The notes under the pieces are model-generated. The model was given only the letters and a program-made list of their open reading frames with translations, was not told the origin of the DNA and ran no database searches. A DNA stretch of 64,000 bases, from contig NZ_NPKT01000001.1 in NCBI RefSeq assembly GCF_008329565.1, positions 703,681 to 767,680 of the forward strand, in the 5' to 3' direction. The position numbers and the translations under genes are program-made. This document shows positions 49,626-59,535 of this stretch, piece after piece; within the stretch, counting starts at the first letter, position 1, and every line of letters begins with the position of its first letter. The stretch is from Mycolicibacterium sp. P1-5. Its GTDB lineage: Bacteria > Actinomycetota > Actinomycetes > Mycobacteriales > Mycobacteriaceae.

Positions 49626-52600
49626 GCCGATCCCCCGGTCAATCCCTCCGAACCGATCACCACCAGTAGGTCGCCGCCTTCGACTTGCGCGGTGCTGGCG
49701 ACGGCGACGCGGGTCACGGTGCCGCTCTTGGGTGCGGTGATGGCGGCTTCCATCTTCATCGCCTCGATGGTTGCGATGGTCTGGCCCGCTTTGACCTTCT
49801 CGTCGACGGCGACCCCGACGGTCACCACCCCGGCGAACGGGGCGGCGACGTGATCGGGGTTGGTGCGGTCGGCCTTCTCCGCGGCCGGCACGATTTCGGC
49901 GATGTTGGTGTCGCGCACCAACACCGGGCGCAGCTGACCGTTGATGATGCACATCACGGTGCGCATGCCACGCTCGTCGGGATCGGAGATGGCTTCCAAG
50001 CCGACGATGAGCTCAACACCGCGCTCGAGCTCGATGCGGTGCTCGTCGCCGTGGCGCAGGCCGGAGAAGAACTGGTTGGCCGACAGACCCGAGGTGTCGC
50101 CGTACTCCTCGCGGTGGGCCAGGAATTCTCTGGTGGGGCCGGGGAACAGCAGCCGGTTCAACGCGGCCTGGCGGGCCGGACCCGGCTCGCCGAGGATCTT
50201 CTCGTCCTCGACTGAAAGCGGCTGCTCGGGCTTGGCGGCCCCGCGACCTTCCAATGCCTTGGTGCGCAACGGTTCTGGCCAGCCACCGGGCGGGTCGCCC
50301 AGCTCACCGCGCAGGAAACCGATCACCGAGTCGGGGATGTCGAAGCGCGACGGATCTTCGGCGAACTCCTCGGCGGTGATGTCCGCGCCTACCAGGGCGA
50401 GCGCCAGATCTCCGACCACCTTGCTCGACGGGGTCACCTTGACCAGCCGACCCAGGATCCGGTCGGCACCGGCGTAGGCGTTCTCGACGTCCTCGAACCG
50501 CTCGCCCAGACCGAGCGCAACTGCCTGGGTGCGCAGGTTACTCAACTGGCCACCGGGGATCTCATGGTGGTATACCCGCCCGGTCGGCGCGGGCAGACCC
50601 GCCTCGAACGGGGCATACACCCGGCGCAGCAACTCCCAGTACGGCTCCAGGTCGCACACCGCGTCCAGGTTGATACCGGTGTCGAACGAAGTGTGCGCCG
50701 CGGCGGCGACGATCGCGGAAAGCGGTGGCTGGCTGGTGGTGCCCGACAGGGGGGCCGCCGCCCCGTCCACCGCGCTGGCCCCTGCGTGCCAGGCCGCGGT
50801 ATAGGTGGCCAGCTGGCCACCGGGAGTGTCGTGGGTGTGCACGTGCACCGGCAGGTCGAAGCGGCTGCGCAGAGCGGAGACCAGCGTGGCCGCCGCCGGC
50901 GGGCGCAGCAACCCGGCCATGTCCTTGATCGCTAGCACGTGGGCACCGGCGGAGACGATCTGCTCGGCCAGCCGCAACCAGTAGTCCAGCGTGTACAGCG
51001 TCTCGCCCGGATCGGACAGGTCGCCGGTGTAGGACATCGCGACCTCGGCGACCGCCGAACCCGTCGCGCGCACCGCATCGATGGCCGGCCGCATCGACTC
51101 GACGTTGTTGAGGGCGTCGAAGATTCGGAAGATGTCCACACCCGTGCGGGCGGCCTCGTCGACGAAGGCGTGCGTCACCATCTCCGGATACGGGGTGTAG
51201 CCCACCGTGTTGCGGCCGCGCAGCAGCATCTGCAAGCAGATATTGGGGATCGCCTCACGCAGCGAAGCCAGCCGCTCCCACGGGTCCTCCTTCAAAAACC
51301 GAAGCGCCACATCGTAAGTCGCGCCACCCCAGCACTCGATCGACAACAGCTCCGGGGTCATCCTGGCGATGTAGGGCGCAACCTTCAGCAATCCCGACGA
51401 CCGCACCCGCGTCGCCAACAGCGACTGATGCGCATCGCGGAACGTGGTGTCGGTCACGCCGATCGCCGGAGAATCCTTGAGCCACTGGGCAAATCCCTGG
51501 GGGCCGAGCTCGTCGAGGCGCTGCTTGCTGCCCGGCGGTGGGGTGGTGGCCGCGATGTCGATATCTGGCAGCTTGTCCTGGGGGTAGTACCGGGGCCGGT
51601 CCCGGTACGGCGAGTTCACGGTCACCTCCGCCAGGAACTTCAGCATCTTGGTCCCGCGGTCAGCCGAGGTGCGGGCGGTCAACAATTCCGGGCGCTCTTC
51701 GATGAACGAGGTGGTGATCCGGCCGGCCTGGAAGTCCGGATCGTCCAGAACCGCTTGCAGGAACGGGATGTTCGTCGACACACCGCGGATACGGAATTCG
51801 GCCACCGCACGCTTGGCCCGGGCCACCGCGGTGGGAAAGTCACGGCCGCGACAGGTCAGCTTGACCAGCATCGAGTCGAAATGCGCGGCGACCTCCGCGC
51901 CCAGATGCGTGCCACCGTCCAGGCGGATACCCGCCCCGCCCGGTGAGCGGTAAGTGGTGATGCGGCCGGTGTCGGGCCGGAACCCGTTGGCCGGATCCTC
52001 AGTGGTGATGCGGCATTGCAACGCCGCGCCATGCGGCCGGATCTTCTCCTGGCTCAGGCCCAGATCGGCCAACGTCTCCCCCGCGGCGATCCGCAGCTGC
52101 GCCGAAACCAGGTCGACGTCGGTGATCTCCTCGGTCACGGTGTGCTCCACCTGGATCCGCGGATTCATCTCGATGAACACGTGCCGGCCACGCTCGTCGA
52201 GCAGGAACTCGACGGTGCCGGCACAGCTGTATCCGATGTGCCGAGCGAACGCCACGGCATCCGCACAAATCTCTTCGCGCAGAGCAGGATCCAGATTCGG
52301 GGCCGGGGCCAGCTCGATGACCTTCTGATGGCGGCGCTGCACACTGCAGTCGCGCTCGAAAAGGTGAAGGACATTGCCGTAGGTGTCGGCGAGGATCTGC
52401 ACCTCGATATGACGCGGATTCAGCACCGCCTGCTCGAGGAACACCGTCGCATCACCGAACGCCGATTCCGCCTCACGACTGGCCGCCTCGATGGCCTCGA
52501 CCAATCCCGAGCGGTCGGCCACCCGGCGCATCCCCCGCCCACCGCCACCGGCGACAGCCTTGACGAACAACGGGAATTCCATCGCGTCGGCGGCCTCGAC

Positions 52601-53038
52601 CAGTTCCTCCACCGACGCCGACGGAGCCGACGAGGCCAGCACCGGCAAGCCCGCATCACGAGCCGCAGCGATCGCACGTGCCTTGTTGCCCGTCAGTTCC
52701 AGGATCGACGCATCGGGCCCGATGAACGTGATGCCCGACGCCGCACACGCCGCCGCCAGTTCCGGATTCTCCGACAGGAAGCCATAACCCGGATAGATCG
52801 CGTCCGCGCCGGCCGCCTGGGCGGTGGCGACGATCTCATCGACCGACAGATACGCACGCACCGGATGTCCGATATCGCCGATCTGATACGACTCATCGGC
52901 CTTCAGCCGATGCAACGAATTGCGATCCTCGTACGGAAACACCGCCACCGTGCCAATGCCCATCTCATAGGCGGCGCGGAATGCTCGGATGGCGATCTCA
53001 CCGCGATTGGCGACGAGGACTTTGGAAATCACCCGCAT
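49622..53038 (-). CDS. pca: pyruvate carboxylase
   Basis: Anaplerotic enzyme that carboxylates pyruvate to oxaloacetate. 1138 residues: biotin carboxylase ([28 protein letters not shown]), carboxyltransferase TIM barrel ([35 protein letters not shown]) and a C-terminal biotin carrier with AMKMEAAI where the Lys is biotinylated. Single-chain type like Rv2967c. Ends 4 bp into rsmD. Confidence 0.97.
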   Translation of the reverse strand: MRVISKVLVANRGEIAIRAFRAAYEMGIGTVAVFPYEDRNSLHRLKADESYQIGDIGHPVRAYLSVDEIVATAQAAGADAIYPGYGFLSENPELAAACAASGITFIGPDASILELTGNKARAIAAARDAGLPVLASSAPSASVEELVEAADAMEFPLFVKAVAGGGGRGMRRVADRSGLVEAIEAASREAESAFGDATVFLEQAVLNPRHIEVQILADTYGNVLHLFERDCSVQRRHQKVIELAPAPNLDPALREEICADAVAFARHIGYSCAGTVEFLLDERGRHVFIEMNPRIQVEHTVTEEITDVDLVSAQLRIAAGETLADLGLSQEKIRPHGAALQCRITTEDPANGFRPDTGRITTYRSPGGAGIRLDGGTHLGAEVAAHFDSMLVKLTCRGRDFPTAVARAKRAVAEFRIRGVSTNIPFLQAVLDDPDFQAGRITTSFIEERPELLTARTSADRGTKMLKFLAEVTVNSPYRDRPRYYPQDKLPDIDIAATTPPPGSKQRLDELGPQGFAQWLKDSPAIGVTDTTFRDAHQSLLATRVRSSGLLKVAPYIARMTPELLSIECWGGATYDVALRFLKEDPWERLASLREAIPNICLQMLLRGRNTVGYTPYPEMVTHAFVDEAARTGVDIFRIFDALNNVESMRPAIDAVRATGSAVAEVAMSYTGDLSDPGETLYTLDYWLRLAEQIVSAGAHVLAIKDMAGLLRPPAAATLVSALRSRFDLPVHVHTHDTPGGQLATYTAAWHAGASAVDGAAAPLSGTTSQPPLSAIVAAAAHTSFDTGINLDAVCDLEPYWELLRRVYAPFEAGLPAPTGRVYHHEIPGGQLSNLRTQAVALGLGERFEDVENAYAGADRILGRLVKVTPSSKVVGDLALALVGADITAEEFAEDPSRFDIPDSVIGFLRGELGDPPGGWPEPLRTKALEGRGAAKPEQPLSVEDEKILGEPGPARQAALNRLLFPGPTREFLAHREEYGDTSGLSANQFFSGLRHGDEHRIELERGVELIVGLEAISDPDERGMRTVMCIINGQLRPVLVRDTNIAEIVPAAEKADRTNPDHVAAPFAGVVTVGVAVDEKVKAGQTIATIEAMKMEAAITAPKSGTVTRVAVASTAQVEGGDLLVVIGSEGLTGGSA

Positions 53039-53072
53039 ACCCTACCCGCGGGGCCGCCCCTCCGCCTGTTGA

Positions 53073-53711
53073 CTAGATCAGGGTGGACCAGTAGTTCCAG
53101 AACCGCACCAGGATCAGCAGGATCAGCGCAGTGAACCAGAGCGTCACCAGCGACCACCGCCAGGTATAGAGCACCCGAGCCGCCGCGTTGCCGGCCAACG
53201 GGCGCAGCGCGATCGAGGACACGACGACCAGAAGCGGAATGGTGACCGTCCAGACGACCATGCAGTACGGGCAGAGCGCGCCGATACGGTACAACGTCTG
53301 GAAGATCAGCCAGTGGATGAAGACCACGCCCAAGGCGGTGCCGATCGTCAGTCCCACCCAGTACCACCGCGGCAACCGAACCTTGGTCACCGCGAGGATG
53401 CCGGTGACCACAACGACGGTGAAGGCGGCGATGCCGATCAGCGGGTTGGGGAAGCCGAACAGCGACGCTTGCTGGGTGATCATCACCGAGCCGCACGACA
53501 GCACCGGGTTGATGCTGCAGCTCGGCACGTATGCCGGATTGACCAGGATCTCGATCTTCTCGATCGTCAGCGTGACCGAGGAGATCAGGCCGACGACGCC
53601 GGCGATCAGCACCCACCAGGCACTCGTCGGGCGCACCGCGACCCCAGCCGACGGGTCTTTCGACTCGACGGGTTCGGTCCGTTCGACCGGCGCCGGGGTC
53701 GCCACGCTCAC
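53073..53711 (-). CDS. vitamin K epoxide reductase (VKOR) family protein
   Basis: Membrane quinone reductase that re-oxidises the DsbA-like partner. 212 residues, starting at GTG 53711 that overlaps the upstream stop (GTGA). Four or five transmembrane helices. Active CxxC in RIGALCPYCMVVW and the loop Cys pair in SCSINPVLSCGSVM. Coupled to the DsbA-like gene, as in Rv2968c–Rv2969c. Confidence 0.92.
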   Translation of the reverse strand: MSVATPAPVERTEPVESKDPSAGVAVRPTSAWWVLIAGVVGLISSVTLTIEKIEILVNPAYVPSCSINPVLSCGSVMITQQASLFGFPNPLIGIAAFTVVVVTGILAVTKVRLPRWYWVGLTIGTALGVVFIHWLIFQTLYRIGALCPYCMVVWTVTIPLLVVVSSIALRPLAGNAAARVLYTWRWSLVTLWFTALILLILVRFWNYWSTLI

Positions 53712-54493
53712 GGGGCCGGGGCCGGCGCGGGCTGGGTCGGGCTCGGCGGTGCCGGGGCGGCATCCAGGCCGGGCACGTTGCCGACGACGGCCTTCACCTT
53801 GGCGATCAGCTCCTGCGGCGAGGCGGGACTGATGTCCTGCCCGTTGAGCCGGATGGTCGGCGTCGCCGTGATCTTCGACGCCGCGGCCAGACCCTCGACC
53901 ATGTCGCTGTGCTTGCCGGAGTTGATGCACTGCGGAACCCCGCCGGTCGCACCGGCCTGACGGGCGGTCTCGATCAGTGCCTTGTTGTCCGGCGCCACGC
54001 CCGAACCCTCCTCGGGCTGCTGGGCGAACAGCGCTGAATGGAAGCGGATGAAGGCGTCCTTGTTCTCGTCGGCGACGCAGTAGGCCGCGTTCGCCGCACG
54101 CGTCGAATAATTCTTGTTCGCCGACGAGTTGAGGATCGCGACCATGTTGTAGTCGGCAGCAACGGCGCCGGCGTCGACCAGCTTGGTGATGGTCGGGCCG
54201 AAGGCCTTCTCGAACTCACGGCAGTGCGGGCACTGGAAGTCCTCGTAGAGCGAGAGAACTGCCTTGGGTTCGTCGGTACCGTCCTTCTTGATCAGCTGGC
54301 TCGACGTGATCCTCACCGCCTGCGCGTTGCCTGCCGCCGCAGTCTTCTTGTCGTGGCTCATCACGATGTAGAGCACCAGAGCAACAGCGAAGATGACGAC
54401 GATCGCGGTCAGCCCCAGCTGGACGACCAGGTTGCGCTTACGGTCCTGAGCTTTCAGGTCGTAGCGGGGGGTGCTTTTCTTATTGGTGGCCAC
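53708..54493 (-). CDS. DsbA-like thiol oxidoreductase
   Basis: Periplasmic disulfide-forming protein anchored by one N-terminal helix (LVVQLGLTAIVVIFAVALVLY), 261 residues. Thioredoxin fold with active-site CPHC in YEDFQCPHCREFEKAFG; further Cys in NAAYCVADE and VPQCINSG. It ends in a Pro/Ala tail. Forms a disulfide pathway with the following VKOR gene. Confidence 0.93.
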   Translation of the reverse strand: MATNKKSTPRYDLKAQDRKRNLVVQLGLTAIVVIFAVALVLYIVMSHDKKTAAAGNAQAVRITSSQLIKKDGTDEPKAVLSLYEDFQCPHCREFEKAFGPTITKLVDAGAVAADYNMVAILNSSANKNYSTRAANAAYCVADENKDAFIRFHSALFAQQPEEGSGVAPDNKALIETARQAGATGGVPQCINSGKHSDMVEGLAAASKITATPTIRLNGQDISPASPQELIAKVKAVVGNVPGLDAAPAPPSPTQPAPAPAP

Positions 54494-54567
54494 GGGTCAG
54501 CTGATCCTCGCTGTCAAAGACTCGGTGTTAGCGCCTCAAGAGTACCGGCGGCCCGGGTGGGCACATC

Positions 54568-54618
54568 ATTCCCTGGGATTCCCCGGGATTCCCCGGGTCG
54601 CTGCGCTCCAGCCCGCCG
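54568..54618 (-). repeat. second copy of the GGAGCG…CCCGGG element, with a 10-bp tandem repeat
   Basis: ATTCCCTGGG, ATTCCCCGGG, ATTCCCCGGG run head to tail (54568-54597), then TCGCTGCGCTCCAGCCCGCCG. Reversed, the end reads CGGCGGGCTGGAGCGCAGCG followed by ACCCGGGGAAT, almost the unit found three times at 39225-39332. Just downstream of lipN. Confidence 0.7.
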
Positions 54619-54624
54619 AAACCC

Positions 54625-55719
54625 TCAGGCCCGGGCAAGGTGGGCGCGCAGCGCGGAGATCATCTCGGCGTTGCACTGTCTGACCTGGCCGCCCAGCGCG
54701 TTCAGGTTGAGAAACGCGTGGGTCATCGGACCCATCTGTCTCGTGTCGACGGGCACCCCCGCTGCCTGCAGCTTCGCCGCGTACTGTTCGCCCTCGTCGC
54801 GCAGCGGGTCGAACCCCGCGGTGATGACCAGCGCCGGTGCCAGCCCGCTGAAATCGTCGGCCAGCAACGGCGACACCCGCGGATCGGTGATGTCGACGCC
54901 CGATCCCTCGACGTAGGCATCGGCGAACCAGTCCATATTGGCCTTCGACAGCAGGAAGCCGTCGGCGAACAGCGTGCGTGAGCGGGTCCCGCCGCGCATG
55001 TCCGTGGCCGGGTAGATCAGCCACTGCAGGCTCGGCTGCCGGCCGCCGCCGTCGCGGGCGAGCTGGGCCACCACCGCCGCCAGGTTTCCGCCGGCACTGT
55101 CACCGCCGACGGCGATGCGGTCGGGATCGGCGCCCAGTTCGGCGGCGTTCAACACAGCCCACAGGTAGGCGGCATAGGCATCCTCGACGGCGGCGGGCGC
55201 CTTGTGTTCAGGCGCCAGCCGATAGTCGACGGAGAGGACGTGTACACCTGCGTCACGACAGATGAGCCGGCAGGCTGAATCGTGCGTCTCGAGGTCGCCG
55301 AAGACGAATCCCCCGCCGTGATAAAAGACCAGCAGCGGCGCGCCGTCGGCTTCGGCCGGGCGATAGTGCCGGGCCGGGATGATCCCGGCCGACCCGGGAA
55401 TGTCGATCGGTCCGATCTGAGCGACGTGGATGTCGGCCTCGTCGAGGCTGGCGGTCGCATCCCGGTTTTGTCGCCGGGTGGCGATCGGGTCGCCGGTGAC
55501 CGCGAGGCTGCTCATTCCGGCTGCCCGCTGGGCGGCCAGCATCATCTGGATCGACGAATCGAGGGTGTTTCCGTCGATCGTGACCGCGCGGCCACCCGAC
55601 AGCAGCCGCTTGAGTCCGCTCGGTAGGTGTGGAATGAGCTTGACGCCGGCCCGGTTGGCCACGGGCAGCGCCCGCTTCACAAATCGGCTCGTCGCAGTGC
55701 CGGACACGGTTTCTGTCAT
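54625..55719 (-). CDS. lipN: alpha/beta hydrolase, hormone-sensitive-lipase type (LipN-like)
   Basis: Esterase/lipase of 364 residues. Oxyanion motif FYHGGGFVFGDLE, nucleophile in VGGDSAGGNLAAV, catalytic Asp probably in ITAGFDPLRDEGE and His in MGPMTHAFLNLNAL. Same position as Rv2970c (lipN). It may act on short acyl esters; its natural substrate is not known. Confidence 0.9.
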   Translation of the reverse strand: MTETVSGTATSRFVKRALPVANRAGVKLIPHLPSGLKRLLSGGRAVTIDGNTLDSSIQMMLAAQRAAGMSSLAVTGDPIATRRQNRDATASLDEADIHVAQIGPIDIPGSAGIIPARHYRPAEADGAPLLVFYHGGGFVFGDLETHDSACRLICRDAGVHVLSVDYRLAPEHKAPAAVEDAYAAYLWAVLNAAELGADPDRIAVGGDSAGGNLAAVVAQLARDGGGRQPSLQWLIYPATDMRGGTRSRTLFADGFLLSKANMDWFADAYVEGSGVDITDPRVSPLLADDFSGLAPALVITAGFDPLRDEGEQYAAKLQAAGVPVDTRQMGPMTHAFLNLNALGGQVRQCNAEMISALRAHLARA

Positions 55720-55968
55720 CTCCTCGGTCTGGTGTGCAGTACCGGTATCGCCGCAGCGTACGGGACCGCGACTGCCGGCTGCCCATCAGCCCCGCCTGCA
55801 TTCAGCGGTTGACGAATCCGACAATTCGGCCATATCTCCGCGACGGCGCGCCGGGCCTGCTCAGACGACACATCGACCTGGGTACTATCGTCACCCGAAG
55901 TCGGTTGACCCGGAGCCGATTGCGACGGGTCCTGTCCCCGACTCACTTCGACTCCACAGACAGGTGAC

Positions 55969-56790
55969 ATGATGCCGGCGGCCGCGATCCCCACCGTCAC
56001 GCTCAACGACGACAACCCCATCCCGGTGCTGGGCCTCGGTGTCGCCGAGCTGTCCGCCGAGGAAACCGAGAGCGTGCTGGCCAGCGCCCTGGAGGCCGGG
56101 TACCGGTTGATCGACACCGCAAAGGCAAATGAAGAGATTGTCGGGCGTGCCATCGCCGCATCGGGCATCCCCCGCGACGAACTGTTCATCACCACCAAGC
56201 TCGCCACCGAGGATCAGGGTTTCCAGTCCTCCCAGGACGCCATCAGAGCCAGCGTCGAACGCCTCGGCCTGGACTACGTCGACCTCTATCTGATGGATTG
56301 GCCCGCCGAGCAGAACGGCAAGTACGTCGACGCCTGGGGCGGGATCATGAGGGCCCGCCAGGACGGGCTGATCAAGTCGATCGGTGTCGCGAACTTCAAT
56401 CCCGAACAGTTGTCGAACGTCATCGATTTGAGCTACTTCCTGCCAGCGGTCAATCAGGTTGAATTGCACCCGCTGCTCAACCAGACCGAGTTGCGCGCGG
56501 TGCATGCCGAGCGTTCGATCATCACCGAGGCGTACCTCCCGACCGATGAGGGCAAGCTCACGGAGAATCCGGCGATCGCGGAAGTAGCTGCCGCGCATGG
56601 CAAGTCGCCGGCACAGGTGCTGATCCGCTGGAGCCTGCAGCTGGGCGATATCGTCATTCCCCGCTCCGCCGATCCCACCCAGATCGCCGAGAACGCCGAC
56701 GTGTTCGACTTTGAGCTCACAGCCGCGCAGGTGGAGACCCTCAACGGGCTCGACGACGGGACCCGGTTCCGGCCGAATCCGGAAACCTGA
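55969..56790 (+). CDS. aldo-keto reductase homologue lacking catalytic Tyr and His
   Basis: TIM-barrel protein of 273 residues collinear with Rv2971. In true AKRs the tetrad is Asp-Tyr-Lys-His. Here Asp49 ([12 protein letters not shown]) and Lys77 (FITTKLATE) remain, but the segment after Asp is two residues shorter than the family IDTAYAYGNE and has no Tyr, and the His of LIHWP is Asp110 (LYLMDWPAE). Cofactor-region motifs [12 protein letters not shown] and [14 protein letters not shown] are kept. It is unlikely to be a normal reductase and may bind NADPH without catalysis. Confidence 0.85.
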   Translation: MMPAAAIPTVTLNDDNPIPVLGLGVAELSAEETESVLASALEAGYRLIDTAKANEEIVGRAIAASGIPRDELFITTKLATEDQGFQSSQDAIRASVERLGLDYVDLYLMDWPAEQNGKYVDAWGGIMRARQDGLIKSIGVANFNPEQLSNVIDLSYFLPAVNQVELHPLLNQTELRAVHAERSIITEAYLPTDEGKLTENPAIAEVAAAHGKSPAQVLIRWSLQLGDIVIPRSADPTQIAENADVFDFELTAAQVETLNGLDDGTRFRPNPET

Positions 56791-56836
56791 ACCGGTAACC
56801 GGGGATCCGGGCACCCGCCGTCGATGCCGATGCGGG

Positions 56837-58069
56837 TCAGGCGTCCAGCAGCCAGTCGTTCGGGCTGAACAGCTCGCAGTGCACCTGCTCCGTGGCGATG
56901 CCACGGGCGGTCAGCTGAGCGCGCACCGCCTGCACGAAACCGTCATTGCCGCAGAGGTAGATCTCAGCGCCATCGGCGATCTCGATGCCCTCGAGGTTCA
57001 ACAAGCCCTCGTGGATTCTGGCGTTGTCGCCGTCGACGCCCTCGGCGTACCAGACATCCAGGCTGGCGTCGGGCAGGATGTCGACCAGTTCGCGATGCCG
57101 CTTGCGCAGCGGATGTGTCTCATCGCTGCGATCAGCGTGCAGGACCCGCACCGGCGCCTTGCACCTGTGCTCGACAAGGTATTCCAGGATTCCGACCATC
57201 GGGGTGATGCCGATTCCGGCGGAGATCAACACCACCGGCGCACCGCTTCGCGGGTCGGGCAGATCGCCGAACGGCACCGTGACGTCGAGTAGATCCCCGA
57301 CCCGGACATTCGAGCGGATCCAGTTGGACACCTCACCGGCCGGGCTCTGCCCGACGGCGTCGACCGGCTTGACCGCGAAGGTCAACTCGTCAGCGCCGGG
57401 AGCGTTCACCAGGCTGTACTGCCGAAGCTGACGTGCGCCGTCCGGCAACGTCACGCCCACCGAAACATATTGCGCCGCACCAGTGTTCGAGATACCCTCG
57501 GCGCCCACGGTCACCAGCACGGTGCCGGACAGGTCGTCTTCGCGGGCGGTGACCCGCAGTCGGCGGAACACGTCGCCGGTTTCGACACCGGCGCGGGCGT
57601 AGAGTTCGCGCTCCAACCCGATCAGGGTGTCGGCCATGATCCAGTACACGCGGTCCCAGGCCGCGGCGACTTCGGCGGTCACCGTGTCAGCGCCCAGCAC
57701 CTCGACGATCGCGGCGAACAGGTGCTCGTGCACGATCGGGTACTGGTCGGGCGTGATGCCCAGCGACGCGTGCTTGTGGCCGATGCGCGACAGCAGTTCG
57801 CTCGGGTGCGGCAGATCCGGATTGACCAGGTGCGTCGCGAAGGTCGCGATCGAGGCGGCCAGCGCCCGCTGCTGCGATCCCTGCGCCTGATTGCCGCGGT
57901 TGAACAGGTTGCGCAGGAGCTCAGGATGCCGATCGAACATCCGCCGATAGAACACCGAAGTGATCTCGTCGACGTGCGCACCGACAAGCGGCAGTGTCGC
58001 CTTGATGATCTCGGCGTGCTCTGGCTCGAGTTGTTGGACCTCGGCCGCTTCGACTGCGGTGGTGGTCAT
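56837..58069 (-). CDS. hmp: flavohemoglobin (nitric oxide dioxygenase)
   Basis: Converts NO to nitrate using O2 and NAD(P)H. 410 residues: globin domain with proximal His in YPIVHEHLFAAI and DRVYWIMADTLI, FAD domain (RQYSLVNAPGADE) and NAD domain (VVLISAGIGITPMVGIL, YLCGNDGFVQAV). ATG 58069 with AAGGAACC upstream. 11 bp downstream of the nsrR-type gene; both are on the minus strand. Confidence 0.94.
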   Translation of the reverse strand: MTTTAVEAAEVQQLEPEHAEIIKATLPLVGAHVDEITSVFYRRMFDRHPELLRNLFNRGNQAQGSQQRALAASIATFATHLVNPDLPHPSELLSRIGHKHASLGITPDQYPIVHEHLFAAIVEVLGADTVTAEVAAAWDRVYWIMADTLIGLERELYARAGVETGDVFRRLRVTAREDDLSGTVLVTVGAEGISNTGAAQYVSVGVTLPDGARQLRQYSLVNAPGADELTFAVKPVDAVGQSPAGEVSNWIRSNVRVGDLLDVTVPFGDLPDPRSGAPVVLISAGIGITPMVGILEYLVEHRCKAPVRVLHADRSDETHPLRKRHRELVDILPDASLDVWYAEGVDGDNARIHEGLLNLEGIEIADGAEIYLCGNDGFVQAVRAQLTARGIATEQVHCELFSPNDWLLDA

Positions 58070-58080
58070 TTCGGTTCCTT

Positions 58081-58512
58081 TCACTTCAGTTGTAAAACAA
58101 CGGGCAGCGTTTGGCTGCTGACGAGGTCGGAGATGGTGTAGCGATCGAGTTCGGCGTAGAACGCCTCTTTGGCGTCAGCGAGCACTCGCCGCAGCCGGCA
58201 GCCCGCGATCAGCGGACAGGCCGACTGCCCGGTGCAGTCGACGACTTCGCGATCGCCTTCCAGCCGGCGCACCAGCCAGCCGAGCGACGCGTCGCGGCCG
58301 GCTTCGGTGAGTTCGAGGCCACCGGCGCGGCCGCGGCGAGAATTCACCAGGCCCAGTTCGGTCAGTCGCGAGACCGCCTTGGCGACGTGATTCTCCGACG
58401 CGCCGGCCGCCGCGGCGACCGTTCTGGTGGTCACCCGCTGCTCGCGAGTCTGACCGGTGGCGAGCAGCATCATGGCCCGGAGGCCTAGGTCGGTAAACCG
58501 TGTGAGCTGCAT
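58081..58512 (-). CDS. nsrR: Rrf2-family NO-responsive repressor (NsrR-like)
   Basis: Iron-sulfur winged-helix repressor that loses DNA binding on reaction with NO. 143 residues: HTH QLTRFTDLGLRAMMLL and VTTRTVAAAAGASENHVAK; the cluster Cys set is in DCTGQSACPLIAGCRL. It precedes hmp in the same operon, the typical NsrR target. A 29-bp imperfect palindrome lies just upstream. Confidence 0.92.
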   Translation of the reverse strand: MQLTRFTDLGLRAMMLLATGQTREQRVTTRTVAAAAGASENHVAKAVSRLTELGLVNSRRGRAGGLELTEAGRDASLGWLVRRLEGDREVVDCTGQSACPLIAGCRLRRVLADAKEAFYAELDRYTISDLVSSQTLPVVLQLK

Positions 58513-58526
58513 AAACCCGACCGTAG

Positions 58527-58555
58527 TTTATTCCGCATCTGGTATGCGTATTTAA
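58527..58555. promoter_or_regulatory. candidate NsrR operator
   Basis: Imperfect palindrome TTTATTCCGCAT–CTGGT–ATGCGTATTTAA; the inner CGCAT/ATGCG pair is exact, and 9 of 12 arm positions are complementary. It resembles Rrf2-family sites and is 15 bp before nsrR, in the region divergent to a ferredoxin gene. Confidence 0.45.
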
Positions 58556-58625
58556 TCGGTGTGGGCTTGAATACACGTATCGGTACGGATTTTTGACCTG
58601 CGAAGATCACCGCAAAGGAGGCATG

Positions 58626-58817
58626 ATGCGCGTCGTAGTTGACCGTGACCGGTGCGAGGGTAATGCGTTTTGCGTACGGATCGCACCGGAAGTCTTTGAA
58701 CTCGACGACGACGAGTACGCCACCGTCATCGTCGATCCGGTGCCTGCCGACCAGGAGACCCTCGCCCGGCAGGCGGTCGTCGACTGTCCGCGCGCGGCGA
58801 TCTCAGCGACGGACTGA
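58626..58817 (+). CDS. 3Fe-4S-type ferredoxin
   Basis: 63-residue ferredoxin like those partnering cytochrome P450s. Cluster text: CEGNAFCVRIAPEVFEL with Asn replacing the central Cys, and CPRAAIS at the C-terminal end. AAAGGAGG sits just before ATG 58623/58626; the second is favoured by spacing. No P450 or reductase gene is adjacent. It is divergent from nsrR–hmp and shares its promoter region. Confidence 0.88.
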   Translation: MRVVVDRDRCEGNAFCVRIAPEVFELDDDEYATVIVDPVPADQETLARQAVVDCPRAAISATD

Positions 58818-58827
58818 TCGCGCGCGA

Positions 58828-59535
58828 TTACCCGCTGGGGCAGGTGGCCGCGGCCTTGCGAAGTTCGTCGGCCGACGGCTGATCGACCGGGAGCGCGTAC
58901 CCGCGGAGCACCGCGATGAATTGCATTGAATATTGGCACCAGAACGCGTGATTGGGCGGCATCCAGCTGCCGGGCGGTTGATCGCCCTTGTCCTGATTCA
59001 CCTGGCCGTCGACCGCCAGTAGGTTGGCCGGGTCGTTGGCGAACCGAATCCGCATGTCGTCCGGCCAATCTCGGGCACCCATGTCCCATGCGTAGGCCAG
59101 TGGCACAAGGTGGTCGATCTGCACGGCTGCTCCGACCTGCGCGCCGCGGGTGAACGGGATCGTCGCGCTGGTGTAGGGGTCGTGCAGAACACCGGTTGCC
59201 ACCGCCTGCGGGCAGCGTTTGGTGAATACGAAGGTCTTGTCGACGAGATCACGGTCCAAGATGTCGTCGCGGGTGTCGCAGCCGTTGTGTCCACCCGGCG
59301 CGGAATTGTTGTCATCCCAGGCATCGCCGAACGCTGCGCGCCGGTACTCGTAGCCGCGGATTCGCCGGGGAACGATCACCAGGCCCTCGAGCACGTCGGT
59401 ACCCGGCGCGACCGTCGGGACATCCGCGCGGGCGATCATGGTGTCGGGATTGCTGGTCGACGACATCACCTGCACGGAGACGATCACCGACAGCGCGGCA
59501 ATCACCGCCAACCAGATCAGCGGCCGGCGGCTCAT
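58828..59535 (-). CDS. exported HNH-type nuclease (DUF1524)
   Basis: 235 residues: signal or anchor helix (RPLIWLAVIAALSVIVSVQVM), then a GmrSD C-terminal-like HNH nuclease domain: VQIDHLVPLAYAWDMGA gives the Asp-His pair and FANDPANLLAVDGQVNQDKGD the Asn/Lys strand. Cys residues (GCDTRDD, KRCPQ, WCQY, ATCPSG) suggest disulfides. ATG overlaps the recG stop (ATGA), so it is translated as part of the recG transcript. May degrade external DNA; activity not shown. Confidence 0.85.
   Translation of the reverse strand: MSRRPLIWLAVIAALSVIVSVQVMSSTSNPDTMIARADVPTVAPGTDVLEGLVIVPRRIRGYEYRRAAFGDAWDDNNSAPGGHNGCDTRDDILDRDLVDKTFVFTKRCPQAVATGVLHDPYTSATIPFTRGAQVGAAVQIDHLVPLAYAWDMGARDWPDDMRIRFANDPANLLAVDGQVNQDKGDQPPGSWMPPNHAFWCQYSMQFIAVLRGYALPVDQPSADELRKAAATCPSG

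Noticed and set aside
49626..49952. Upstream 5' extension of rsmD in the same frame
   Set aside because: It lies wholly within pca in another frame and reads as Arg/His-rich nonsense; CTG at the conserved N-terminus fits better.
58593..58625. Earlier start for the ferredoxin (TTG or GTG region)
   Set aside because: Purine-rich AAAGGAGG lies after it and the extra residues do not fit ferredoxins.
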